Shown here piece by piece: positions 24,251-32,221 of a stretch of 33,734 nucleotides of DNA (its first letter is position 1; each line of letters opens with the position of its first letter). The translations under genes and the position numbers were made by a program. The notes beneath the pieces are model-generated. The model worked only from the letters and a program-made list of their open reading frames with translations. It had not been told where the DNA came from and did not search any database. Source of the DNA: Candidatus Saccharimonadota bacterium (lineage in GTDB: Bacteria; Patescibacteriota; Saccharimonadia; Saccharimonadales; Saccharimonadaceae); assembly GCA_009778675.1 (NCBI GenBank), contig WRFU01000009.1, positions 1-33,734 of the forward strand, in the 5' to 3' direction.

Positions 24251-25774
24251 ATGTCTAAAACACACTTATATATCGCTACGGCTATCCCATATGTCAATGG
24301 CGCGCCGCATATTGGCAACGCCATGGATTATCTGTTGGCAGACATTTGGACACGTTACCAGATGCAACAGGGGCACGCGGTACGATTTTCGGCTGGCACC
24401 GACGAACACGGCAACAAAAATGCCCAAACTGCCCTAAAACAGGGTCTGACTCCTCAAGCATTTGCCGATCAACAATCAGCCAAATATTTAGAATTAATTC
24501 AAAAAATGAAAGCTAGCTACACTGATTTTATTCGTACGACCAACCCCGAGCATACACGGGCAGTGCAATACATCTGGCAACGGTTAAAGTCGCATATTTA
24601 CAAGGGCAGTTACGAAGGTTGGTATTGCCAGGGATGCGAAAGTTTCGTTACCGACAAGGAAGCCACCACTAACGAAGGCATCTGCCCAGATCACAAAACT
24701 CCGTATCAACGGGTCAAAGAAGACAATTATTTTTTGAAAATGTCGGACTTTATACCTCAAATCAAAGCCGCGATAGAAAGTGATAAGTTAAAAATCGTTC
24801 CAGCAGCCAAAAAGAAGGAATTTTTAAGCCTAATTGCAGCTGGTATGCCCGATGTTAGTATTAGCCGTCCCAAAAAGAGCCTTAGCTGGGGCGTGGTAGT
24901 GCCAGATGATCCAGACCAAGTTATGTACGTGTGGCTTGACGCCTTAAGCAACTATATTACCGTGCTGGGGTATCCCGAAAACGAAAGTTGGAAAGATTTT
25001 TGGCCAGCCGATGTGCAGGTGCTAGGTAAAGATATTTTACGATTCCACGCCGGTATCTGGCCAGCAATTTTGCTGGGGTTAAATTTACCCTTGCCAAAAA
25101 CTCTATTGGTGCATGGCTTTGTGCTGGCCGGTGGTGCTAAGATGAGTAAAACGGTTGGCAACGTGGTAGATCCGAACGCTTTGATCGACAAATACGGCCT
25201 AGATGCTTTTCGCTATTACTTTAGTCGGCATATTCCAACCCTTGACGATGGCGATTTTACGTACGAAAAGTTCGAAAACGCCTACAATAACGAACTAGCG
25301 AACGACCTGGGTAATTTGGTGTCTCGCACCGCTACGATGATCAATAACTACCAATCTGGTGTGGTCGGTGATATCCCAGCCCCTAAACACGATATGTTTT
25401 ATTACCACACGGCCATTAAAGAGTTTCGGTTTAGCGATGCCATTACCGATGCTTGGTCGCTGCTACAGGGGCTAAACCGCTATATTGACGAAACCAAACC
25501 ATGGGAAATCGCCAAAACAGTCAAAGACGACGCTGAAGCCGAAGAACACCTCGGCGAGGTATTGTCGCGGATTGTTGGGACTATCATGCAGGCCAACACC
25601 ATGCTAGAACCATTTTTGCCCGACGCTACGGCTAAGGTTAAACAGATTTTTGGTACAGGGGTAGTCAAAATGCCCGATAAAGTGCTTTTCCCAAAGATTA
25701 TCACAAAAACCGAACCTAGTGTGCCGCCGGCCGCATCTGCACCCACCTCTGCACCCACCCCGCCGTCATCCTGA
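24251..25774 (+). CDS. metG: Methionyl-tRNA synthetase
   Basis: 507 residues. It charges tRNA-Met with methionine. Class I signatures: PHIGN (residues 19-23, the HIGH box) and AKMSKT (about 297-302, the KMSKS box). YCQGCESF...GICPDH near 124-141 is the zinc-binding knuckle, with some positions changed. The helical anticodon-binding domain (about 345-470) ends near VLFPKI. The last ~25 residues are Pro/Ala/Ser/Thr low complexity, and the stop codon lies inside a PR-A repeat at 25765-25790. There is no C-terminal tRNA-binding (EMAP/Trbp111) domain, as in many compact MetRS. The start is ATG 24251, 6 bases after a -10 box. Confidence 0.97.
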   Translation: MSKTHLYIATAIPYVNGAPHIGNAMDYLLADIWTRYQMQQGHAVRFSAGTDEHGNKNAQTALKQGLTPQAFADQQSAKYLELIQKMKASYTDFIRTTNPEHTRAVQYIWQRLKSHIYKGSYEGWYCQGCESFVTDKEATTNEGICPDHKTPYQRVKEDNYFLKMSDFIPQIKAAIESDKLKIVPAAKKKEFLSLIAAGMPDVSISRPKKSLSWGVVVPDDPDQVMYVWLDALSNYITVLGYPENESWKDFWPADVQVLGKDILRFHAGIWPAILLGLNLPLPKTLLVHGFVLAGGAKMSKTVGNVVDPNALIDKYGLDAFRYYFSRHIPTLDDGDFTYEKFENAYNNELANDLGNLVSRTATMINNYQSGVVGDIPAPKHDMFYYHTAIKEFRFSDAITDAWSLLQGLNRYIDETKPWEIAKTVKDDAEAEEHLGEVLSRIVGTIMQANTMLEPFLPDATAKVKQIFGTGVVKMPDKVLFPKIITKTEPSVPPAASAPTSAPTPPSS

Positions 25775-25846
25775 ACTCGTTTCAGGATCTATCGTCAGCA
25801 AAACTTTAATTATTTCAAGGCCATTCCTTGAAATATGTAACTACTA
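25765..25846. repeat. PR-A / PR-B pair at the metG stop
   Basis: PR-A at 25765-25790 supplies the metG stop codon (25772-25774). PR-B at 25813-25833 ends 13 bases before the -35 box at 25847. This repeats the arrangement at 15985-16064. Confidence 0.88.
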
Positions 25847-25875
25847 TTGACAAAACGTAAGAAGTTTGCTATACT
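25847..25875 (+). promoter_or_regulatory. Strong promoter, near-copy of the 16065 promoter
   Basis: TTGACA (25847-25852), a 17-bp spacer, and TATACT (25870-25875). Over 30 bases from the -35 it matches the promoter at 16065 with two mismatches. Confidence 0.85.
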
Positions 25876-26085
25876 GGAATTATAGGGTAGCAATATATCC
25901 TATAGTACCTTAGTAGTGTTAGAAACTCCTTAATTTTACTGTTACGTAAGAGAAACGAGGGCACTATCTGTAATGCCTTGGCTTCTCTTACGTGAGGTAA
26001 GAGGGCGCTGGTGATTGGTTGGACTACACTGTGTAGTTCGGTCACTGGCGGTGGCACGTGAGGTGTCAGAAAGGAGTTGGTTGTA
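25876..26085 (+). promoter_or_regulatory. Structured leader
   Basis: About 205 nt before the ATG at 26086. ACGTAAGAGAA (25944-25954) pairs with TTCTCTTACGT (25983-25993), a perfect 11-bp stem with a loop of 28 bases. AGGAG lies 9 bases upstream of the ATG. No ORF is visible. Confidence 0.55.
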
Positions 26086-27126
26086 ATGTTGGCTTGGAAT
26101 GAACAGAGTATTCTAAGTGAGATTGGTATTAGCCTGGAGGATGTATATCTGGACAACACAGATAATCTACGGATTAAAGTCAAGCGAATCAGTACGCTTG
26201 ACGGTCTATATACTTATACCACAGGGTATAAGATGAACGATGCCTACGTCATCAATAATTCCGCGTATCTAGTGCGGATTAAAGGCAAGGGCAAGGATGT
26301 AGTTGGAGAGTGTTCCGGGATTATGGCGGATCATGATCTAAAATTCGGCTCGTTAAGTGATGAGATCGTTGGCATCAAGCATGATACTTGCGTGTCAATT
26401 GATATCGCCAATCTGCATGAGGATGGTTTTGATGACTATCGGATTGTGATAGTTAGCAAACATTCAGCTGAGTTTGTCGGTCGTGTTGATACTATAACCG
26501 TTATTAAAGACGGCGGCTGTATTGCGCAAGCGGTGCAAGATTACTGTACTGAGAGAGTTCCGACATCCATATTCAGGGTTAAGCTGGCGAGATTATGGCA
26601 TAAATTTCGCCGTTATTCTAAAAAGCACCTGTGGGTAAGCTATGCATTAATGGGGACTGCTATTTGCGCCATTATTGCCCTGGCTTTTGTCATCGCAAGT
26701 GTGATACCTGACCCGACAATGCCTACATCGACACCTAATGATAGTTGGGCGACGGAAACATCACAGGAAAGTACTGTGACAACGGGCCACCTACACAAAA
26801 TACCGCCAGAGTTTGGCTTCGAGGAGACTTCGTCTTCAGTGGAAACCACGCTTGTGCCCAAGTCGTCCAATCCAGAAGATTATCTGACTACACCCTCTGA
26901 CGATTATGTTATCGCTCAGAGCGTTAATGGTAACGAGTTGACAATCAGCGGTATTATTGTTGATGGCCTAGATAACGATGCGAGTATACCCGGGCAGCCT
27001 GGCTATGATATTGTGGTTACAGTGCGACCTGGCGTCGAACCTGGCGATAAGATACAATATCGTGTTTTACCAGTCTCACCTCAGCGATCGGGAGCTATCC
27101 AAGAGTGGGATGCTACTCACAACTAA
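26086..27126 (+). CDS. Bitopic membrane protein of unknown function
   Basis: 346 residues from the ATG at 26086, which has AGGAG at 26072-26076; a TTG three codons earlier is possible but less likely. The first ~165 residues look like a soluble globular domain rich in Asp, Lys and Val. A strong membrane helix follows (about 187-208, WVSYALMGTAICAIIALAFV). Beyond it a Ser/Thr/Pro-rich linker leads to a ~70-residue beta-rich C-terminal part. With a cytoplasmic N-terminal domain and an outside C-terminal part it could couple inside and outside, as sensor or anti-sigma-like proteins do, but no such domain is recognised. It is a single gene with a repeat-linked promoter and its own terminator. Confidence 0.68.
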   Translation: MLAWNEQSILSEIGISLEDVYLDNTDNLRIKVKRISTLDGLYTYTTGYKMNDAYVINNSAYLVRIKGKGKDVVGECSGIMADHDLKFGSLSDEIVGIKHDTCVSIDIANLHEDGFDDYRIVIVSKHSAEFVGRVDTITVIKDGGCIAQAVQDYCTERVPTSIFRVKLARLWHKFRRYSKKHLWVSYALMGTAICAIIALAFVIASVIPDPTMPTSTPNDSWATETSQESTVTTGHLHKIPPEFGFEETSSSVETTLVPKSSNPEDYLTTPSDDYVIAQSVNGNELTISGIIVDGLDNDASIPGQPGYDIVVTVRPGVEPGDKIQYRVLPVSPQRSGAIQEWDATHN

Positions 27127-27141
27127 CACTATAAATCGCAA

Positions 27142-27173
27142 AAATCCCCCATTCGTAAGGGGGATTTCTTTTG
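27142..27173 (+). terminator. Intrinsic terminator
   Basis: AAATCCCCC and GGGGGATTT pair around ATTCGTAA, followed by CTTTT. Confidence 0.85.
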
Positions 27174-27176
27174 GTG

Positions 27177-27182
27177 TAAAAT
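27177..27182 (+). promoter_or_regulatory. tatD -10 box, leaderless start
   Basis: TAAAAT preceded by TG ends 7 bases before the ATG at 27190. Confidence 0.6.
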
Positions 27183-27189
27183 AGTTGGT

Positions 27190-28014
27190 ATGCAACTAAT
27201 TGATGCGCATTGCCATATTCATAGTGCTGATTATGGGTTAGATTCTGAGGTGGCGCTAAAGAATGCCAAAAAAGCTGGGGTTGGTAAGATTATTTGTGTA
27301 GGTACGAATGTGGCAGATTCTAAGTTGGCGGTAGAGTTTGCCGCTAAGCATCAGGGGGTTTATGCGGCCATTGGGATTTATCCGCATGAAACAGACGCTG
27401 TGCAAGATCTTGAAACACTAATTGCGATCGAATCCAAACCGAAACTACCTGAGCATTTTGCCCCAACCCCCAAAGGGGTAATGCCCAGTCGGTTTGATTT
27501 GGATTCGGTCGCAAGAATTGTTGCTCTCGGTGATATTGGGCTAGATTACCACTATCCGCACGATAGAAAGGCTCAGATAGAACGGCTGGAACAGCAGTTA
27601 GATTTAGCCCAAAAACACGATTTGCCGGTTTCTTTCCATGTGCGCGACGCTTTTGATGATTTTTTTGCGATTCTAGGCCATTTTAAGCCCATTAGGGGCG
27701 TGGTACATAGCTTTAGCGATAATTCTGCTAATCTTGACACAGCGCTTAGTAGGGGGCTTTATATTGGCTTAAACGGCATTATAACCTTTAGGTTGTCAAG
27801 CGCCCAGGCAGCGGCGATAGCCCACGTTCCCCTAGAGAGGATGATTTTAGAAACTGACTCACCCTACTTGACCCCAAGCTTAGAGCGTGGTAAAATAGAT
27901 CAGCCAGCTTATGTAAGGCTGGTGGCTAGCTGGGTGGCCAGTCAACGTAATTTAGCTTTAGAAAAAGTAGCCAAAATTACGACTAAAAACGCAGAGGATC
28001 TGTTTGGTATCTAA
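27190..28014 (+). CDS. tatD: TatD-family metal-dependent deoxyribonuclease
   Basis: 274 residues. TatD enzymes are metal-dependent nucleases acting in DNA quality control. The amidohydrolase barrel shows DAHCHIH (residues 5-11, metal-binding His7 and His9), ALGDIGLDYH (112-121, usually with Glu where Asp115 is here), HVRDAF, GVVHSFSD and ETDSPYLTP. About 29 extra residues (80-108) lie before the GDIGLDY strand, with a PHET...APTPKG line in place of a short loop; they are encoded by a palindrome at 27422-27514. It starts 7 bases after a -10 box. The gene downstream at 28054 starts 40 bases later with its own Shine-Dalgarno and may be cotranscribed. Confidence 0.95.
   Translation: MQLIDAHCHIHSADYGLDSEVALKNAKKAGVGKIICVGTNVADSKLAVEFAAKHQGVYAAIGIYPHETDAVQDLETLIAIESKPKLPEHFAPTPKGVMPSRFDLDSVARIVALGDIGLDYHYPHDRKAQIERLEQQLDLAQKHDLPVSFHVRDAFDDFFAILGHFKPIRGVVHSFSDNSANLDTALSRGLYIGLNGIITFRLSSAQAAAIAHVPLERMILETDSPYLTPSLERGKIDQPAYVRLVASWVASQRNLALEKVAKITTKNAEDLFGI
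27422..27514. repeat. Palindromic element in tatD with PR-D-like core
   Basis: The outer arms TTGCGA-CGAATCCAAA (27422-27438) and their inverse (27498-27514) pair with one mismatch. The centre, GAGCATTTTGCCCC...CCAAAGGGGTAATGC, resembles PR-D at 20691-20735. The tatD frame is kept. Confidence 0.88.
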
Positions 28015-28053
28015 AATTATTTAGGTTCAAAACAGATAAAAGGAGTAAAACCA

Positions 28054-28470
28054 ATGGATCGTGAGAGCCAGATTGACAGTAAAACTGAAAATGCGGAAAG
28101 ACACGCTAATTCTTTGCCAGAACAACTTGATAGTGCTGGTTTACGGCCGGCAGCTTTTCAGGGTGGCGTCGATGCAAAACGATTCCATGACCTGAGTTAT
28201 CTTAACGGATATATAGATCGGGGTCATAAGATAGCCGAGCGCAAAGAACAGCTAGCAGACCAAAATGAACAAGCTAGCGTGGCTGGAGTAGCGTATACGG
28301 CAGCGTTAGCGATAGAAGAAATGCGCCAAGGTTACGAAAGTTCGGATGATATTTCGCACCCCAATAAACCATCGGCTTGGTCAATCGTGAATAAGGTTAC
28401 CGAGGTAATAACTCTGGACTATCTGGTACGCGATGAAGATAATAATAACGATTACGAGCAGGCGGCTTAA
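28054..28470 (+). CDS. 138-aa protein of unknown function
   Basis: 138 residues from the ATG at 28054, with AAAGGAG upstream. It is polar, charged and mostly helical, rich in Glu, Gln, Asp and Asn, with no membrane helix or signal peptide. No family is recognised. It ends one base before the next gene starts (28472), so the two are likely one operon translated together. The pair has no other indication of function. Confidence 0.65.
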   Translation: MDRESQIDSKTENAERHANSLPEQLDSAGLRPAAFQGGVDAKRFHDLSYLNGYIDRGHKIAERKEQLADQNEQASVAGVAYTAALAIEEMRQGYESSDDISHPNKPSAWSIVNKVTEVITLDYLVRDEDNNNDYEQAA

Positions 28471-28471
28471 G

Positions 28472-28816
28472 ATGAAAAAGCCTAAAAATATTTTTAAAAA
28501 AGATAAACGACCTACCAGGCGTGAACTGATTAGTATGGAAAGCCGCCTAGGGGCGACAATTTTTGGACCTAGTGGTGGTAGGCGTCGCGAATTCTTTAAT
28601 TTGGATCCAACTACCTGGATTTGGCACGAAGAATATACAGATATGCTAGGCCGGCACCGGACAACCACGGTACGCTACGAAGTGCAAGTAGGCAAGGGGA
28701 TTTTAAAGTATAGCCAGGGTTCTAACTATAGCTATTTGCAAGGTGATGAGTTGCGAAACTTCAAGAATGCTGTTAAGGCCTACCATGATTTGGTAAAACA
28801 GCAAATTTATAACTAA
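28472..28816 (+). CDS. 114-aa basic protein of unknown function
   Basis: 114 residues from the ATG at 28472, one base after the stop of the previous gene; an in-frame start further up (28433) would overlap that gene and lacks a ribosome site. The N-terminal 20 residues are strongly basic (MKKPKNIFKKDKRPTRRE), and the rest looks like a small beta-rich domain with aromatic residues (FNLDPTTWIWHEEY near residues 42-55). No membrane segment is seen. Nucleic-acid or ribosome binding would fit the charge but is inference. Confidence 0.68.
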   Translation: MKKPKNIFKKDKRPTRRELISMESRLGATIFGPSGGRRREFFNLDPTTWIWHEEYTDMLGRHRTTTVRYEVQVGKGILKYSQGSNYSYLQGDELRNFKNAVKAYHDLVKQQIYN

Positions 28817-28834
28817 TGCCAAAACTGTTAAAAT

Positions 28835-28864
28835 TTGCATTTGTTACCATAAGCGAGCTATAAT
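28835..28864 (+). promoter_or_regulatory. Promoter of the second adhesin
   Basis: TTGCAT (28835-28840), an 18-bp spacer and TATAAT (28859-28864). The leader of about 50 nt includes GCGAGAGAAA, also found just before the start of the first adhesin at 11175. Confidence 0.6.
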
Positions 28865-28920
28865 TTAGGCTAAGAGCGTGAAATAAGAATTTAAGTGCGA
28901 GAGAAAGCTCATTTATTTTC

Positions 28921-30777
28921 ATGCGTATCACTAAAAAACTTAGTTATTTGGTCTTTGGCTTGCCAGTGGTCTTGTCATCCATACTAGCCATCGCCACCTA
29001 TGTATTGTTTAAACCGGATCAAGCCGATGCTCTGACGGCTGCTGATCCATCCACCATCCCGGCCTGTGCTCACAACCCAGAGTGTTTTGCGTTTAGTATT
29101 GACACTACACTGGATTCTGATGGTGACCACACTAACACCAGCACTACGTTTGCTATTCCAACTTCGGGTTTAGTTAGCGCCAATTTTGACGAGGCTGGCT
29201 ATAATAGCTACCGGCTTACTTGTCTGGCAGCTGATCCAAATTTATCATCTACTACCTGCAACGACATGGCGAGTTTTTTTACCCTAAACTCATTAAGTTA
29301 TGATTGGACTATTAACTGGGGCGATAGCACTGGCGATCAGACAGTTACCGGCACTAGTAACGCCAATGGTATTCCGCATACCTACACCTTGCCTGGCCAG
29401 TACCAGATTACTATTCGCCCTAGTACCACAGCTACTGATGGTTGGTTTAACGCTTTTGGCTTTTATTATAACGCTCCTGGTGCTAACGATGATGCCAACA
29501 AAGCCATGTTTAGATCTATTGATACGCCATTCACCAATCTGATGCGTACCAAGGGATCGGATGATCGTTTTGCCGGTATTTTTCTTGGTGCTGTAAATGG
29601 TACCGAGATCCCGGCCAATTTATTTGCTAATATTTCTACGGTGGGTGACACGAATTTTAATGATATGTTTTATGGCACTTTCCAAAATTACGCCTATAAT
29701 TCCACCACTGCCACCATCCCGGCCGGCTTATTTAATAGCCTTAATACCAGCAGTGGCACTAATTTTGGCGGCATGTTCATGGACACTTTCACCTATTACG
29801 CCTATAATTCCACCACTGCCACCATCCCGGCTGGCTTATTTAGTAATCTTAATACTAGCAGCGGCACCAGTTTTTACACCATGTTCTACTATACCTTCGC
29901 CTATTACGCCGATAATTCCACTACTGACACCATCCCGGCCGGCTTATTTAACAGCCTTAACACCAGTAATGGCACATACTTTAGCTTTATGTTTGGCGAT
30001 ACTTTTAATAATTACGCCCCTAATTCCACCACTGCCACCATCCCAACCGGCTTATTCTCTGGTATAAACACCAGCAAGGGGGTTAGTTTTGATGGCATGT
30101 TTGGGTATACTTTTTACCGGTATGCAGTTTTTTCTACTGTTGGTACTATCCCAACTGATTTGTTTGACAATATTGATACTAGCAATGGGCATTCTTTATC
30201 ATTAATGTTCGATAGTACTTTTTCCGCCTATGCTGTCCGCACGGCAACTTTTAAGGACAATAGTAGTGTAGTTGATGTCCAGAGCCTTAGGCCTCTTTAT
30301 AGCCTTAAATCAACTTCCACTGGTGTTATAAGTTCTGGTTTTAGCCCTACTCCCGGCGACATCATAGTTCCCACCTACGACAATAACGATCGTACCATCA
30401 CTGCCCCCACTGGCACAGACGCTAACGGTACAGCTTACGCCGATTACGATTGGTATCGCACTGATGGTACTAGTTGCAGCGTAGCTCACCCGACACCTGA
30501 TTGTGGCATCCAAAACACTTCCACCCTAGTTACCTTCCCCAATAGTACCGAATGGACACCAACCACTAGTACTGAACATGGTAGTGTTACCTTCTACACT
30601 AAAGCTAAGTCTGAACCACCCACCGAACCAATAACGCCTGGTGTACCAGGTGTGCCGGATACAGGGATCAATACTACTAAGTACAGCTTAGCCACACCAT
30701 CAATATTACTGGGTGCATCGGTAGCTACTATTGTGGCGGGTTTGATACTACTGAAACGCAAGATATTCAATAGGTAG
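28921..30777 (+). CDS. Repeat adhesin with VPDTG sortase signal (paralogue)
   Basis: 618 residues. The signal peptide (MRITKKLSYLVFGLPVVLSS), Cys-containing N-terminal line CAHNPECFAF, PKD-like WTINWGDST region and RSIDTPFTNLMRTKG line match the first adhesin (11175). Six repeats of about 36 residues (29617-30256) follow. Then the same linker ends with WYRTDGTSC...STEHGSVTFYT, and a Pro-rich spacer leads to VPDTG, a hydrophobic helix and KRKIFNR, so it should be wall-anchored. It lacks the three ~110-residue domains of its paralogue. The two arose by duplication and then changed length. Binding of a host or partner cell is inference. Confidence 0.9.
   Translation: MRITKKLSYLVFGLPVVLSSILAIATYVLFKPDQADALTAADPSTIPACAHNPECFAFSIDTTLDSDGDHTNTSTTFAIPTSGLVSANFDEAGYNSYRLTCLAADPNLSSTTCNDMASFFTLNSLSYDWTINWGDSTGDQTVTGTSNANGIPHTYTLPGQYQITIRPSTTATDGWFNAFGFYYNAPGANDDANKAMFRSIDTPFTNLMRTKGSDDRFAGIFLGAVNGTEIPANLFANISTVGDTNFNDMFYGTFQNYAYNSTTATIPAGLFNSLNTSSGTNFGGMFMDTFTYYAYNSTTATIPAGLFSNLNTSSGTSFYTMFYYTFAYYADNSTTDTIPAGLFNSLNTSNGTYFSFMFGDTFNNYAPNSTTATIPTGLFSGINTSKGVSFDGMFGYTFYRYAVFSTVGTIPTDLFDNIDTSNGHSLSLMFDSTFSAYAVRTATFKDNSSVVDVQSLRPLYSLKSTSTGVISSGFSPTPGDIIVPTYDNNDRTITAPTGTDANGTAYADYDWYRTDGTSCSVAHPTPDCGIQNTSTLVTFPNSTEWTPTTSTEHGSVTFYTKAKSEPPTEPITPGVPGVPDTGINTTKYSLATPSILLGASVATIVAGLILLKRKIFNR
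29617..30256 (+). repeat. Six ~108-bp coding repeats
   Basis: Tandem units of about 36 codons with the GLF...TIP frame of those at 11779-12750. The first units share long identical nucleotide stretches, for example TCCACCACTGCCACCATCCC. Confidence 0.85.
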
Positions 30778-30802
30778 TAAGGCTACATAGCGCGACCAAT
30801 GT

Positions 30803-30808
30803 TATACT
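30803..30808 (+). promoter_or_regulatory. Desulfurase -10 box, leaderless GTG start
   Basis: TATACT ends 6 bases before the GTG at 30815, so the mRNA is probably leaderless with a GTG start. Confidence 0.65.
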
Positions 30809-30814
30809 GGTAGA

Positions 30815-32221
30815 GTGAAGGAAATCATTTATTTAGATCACGCGGCGGCAACACCAATTAGTAAGGGTGTATTGGCGGCTATGCAACCGTATTTTAGCGA
30901 ACGGTTTTTTAACCCTAGCAGCCCTTATTTGCCAGCGGTGGGGGTGCGTCAGGATTACGAAAGGGCTAAAGATGATATTGCTCAAGCGATAGGGGCAAAG
31001 GGTAGCGAGCTTATTATAACGGCCGGGGCAACCGAAAGTATTAATTTGGCTTTTCAGATTATTCCACAGTGCTGTCACGACATCGTTTTTTCTGCTCCAT
31101 CGGCTTGGTCCAAGCGATCTGATCCAAGAAGTATCCCCATGCCTAAAGGCGGGGATCCTACTTCTTGGTCAGCTCCATTGGCCTCAAGCGCGCTAAAAAT
31201 GAAGCAGAAAAAAGATGTCGTGCGCACAGATTGCTGTACAATAACCCCTAAAGCGTTGACCCGCTCGCCGTCCTTCACGAGTCGCGCAGAAATTGACCAG
31301 TTGGCGATCCAGCAGCCTGCTGTAGTATTAACCAGCGCCATTGAACACCCTGCCGTGCTAGAAGCGGCTAAGCGGTGTGGCAACTACGATACGGTGGCAG
31401 TCAATGGGCGTGGTTTAGTAGATTTAGATGATTTAAAGGCCAAGTTAACAGATAGCATTGTGTTAATTAGTGTGCAGCTGGTGAATAACGAACTAGGCAC
31501 GATTCAGCCGATTAGTGATATTGCTCATTTGGTTAAAAATGAGCGTGCTAACAGGCTAAAAGCGGGTAATACTACCCCTCTTTATCTGCACTGTGATGCT
31601 AGCCAGGGGTTTGGCTTGCTAGATGTCAATGTGGCGCGCCTAGGGGTCGATATGCTAACGCTTAATTCGGGCAAGGTGTATGGGCCAAAACAGGTTGGGG
31701 CGCTGTATGTGGGTCGGCAGGTTAAGCTTGACCCCCTAATTGTTGGTGGTGGGCAAGAACAGGGGATGCGGGCTGGCACGCAGAACGTCGCAGGAGTGGT
31801 CGGGTTTGCAAAAGCCGTAAAAGATGCTAAAAAGCACGTCTTGGGGGAGCAAAAGCGCCTGGGCGAGCTAAAAACGGCCTTAAAACACGATTTAGCAGCC
31901 AATATAAGCTTTGTAGAGTTTTTGGGCGACCCCAAAAAGCAGTTGAATAGTTTTGTGCCAATAACTTTGCCTGGTTTAGACGCTGAGCGGCTGATTTTTA
32001 TACTAGAAGAATCAGGGGTGTTGGTGGCTACTGGTAGCGCCTGCGCAGCTAGCAAGGGTACAAAATCGCACGTTTTAAAGGCGATTGGGCTAACAGATAA
32101 ACAGATTGATGGTAGTTTACGCCTTACCATGGGCAAGTTAAACACACCGGCTAATACCAAAAAAGCCGCCGAACTGATAATCCAAGCTGTTAATACCGAG
32201 TGTGAAAGGTTGGGGCTATGA
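30815..32221 (+). CDS. iscS: Cysteine desulfurase (IscS/NifS family)
   Basis: 468 residues, about 80 more than the usual 380-400. It removes sulfur from cysteine, using pyridoxal phosphate, to feed tRNA thiolation or Fe-S clusters. Signatures: YLDHAAATP (6-14), GATES (71-75), EHPAV (177-181), HCDASQG (259-265), NSGKVYGPK with the cofactor lysine about 287 (the usual His before it is Gly), and GSACAAS with the catalytic Cys410. Extra residues 84-165 contain QCCHDIVFSAPSAW, MPKGG and SPSFTSRAE and are encoded by nested palindromes (31070-31290) shared in part with mnmA and pcrA. It starts with GTG 6 bases after a -10 box. The stop overlaps the DUF218 start at 32218. Confidence 0.95.
   Translation: MKEIIYLDHAAATPISKGVLAAMQPYFSERFFNPSSPYLPAVGVRQDYERAKDDIAQAIGAKGSELIITAGATESINLAFQIIPQCCHDIVFSAPSAWSKRSDPRSIPMPKGGDPTSWSAPLASSALKMKQKKDVVRTDCCTITPKALTRSPSFTSRAEIDQLAIQQPAVVLTSAIEHPAVLEAAKRCGNYDTVAVNGRGLVDLDDLKAKLTDSIVLISVQLVNNELGTIQPISDIAHLVKNERANRLKAGNTTPLYLHCDASQGFGLLDVNVARLGVDMLTLNSGKVYGPKQVGALYVGRQVKLDPLIVGGGQEQGMRAGTQNVAGVVGFAKAVKDAKKHVLGEQKRLGELKTALKHDLAANISFVEFLGDPKKQLNSFVPITLPGLDAERLIFILEESGVLVATGSACAASKGTKSHVLKAIGLTDKQIDGSLRLTMGKLNTPANTKKAAELIIQAVNTECERLGL
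31070..31290. repeat. PR-F/PR-G nested palindromes in iscS
   Basis: Arms starting TGCTGTCACGACATCG (31070) and their diverged inverse (about 31195-31241) enclose an inner hairpin GATCCAAGAAGTA-TCCCC/GGGGATCC-TACTTCTTGGTC. A partial PR-G (GCGTTGACCC...CGCGCAGA, 31253-31290) follows, matching mnmA at 36 of 38 bases. All stay in the same frame. Confidence 0.88.

Noticed and set aside
30815-32221. Desulfurase as a broken gene because of its extra length
   Set aside because: The frame is continuous and the PLP lysine, Cys loop and substrate motifs are all present.
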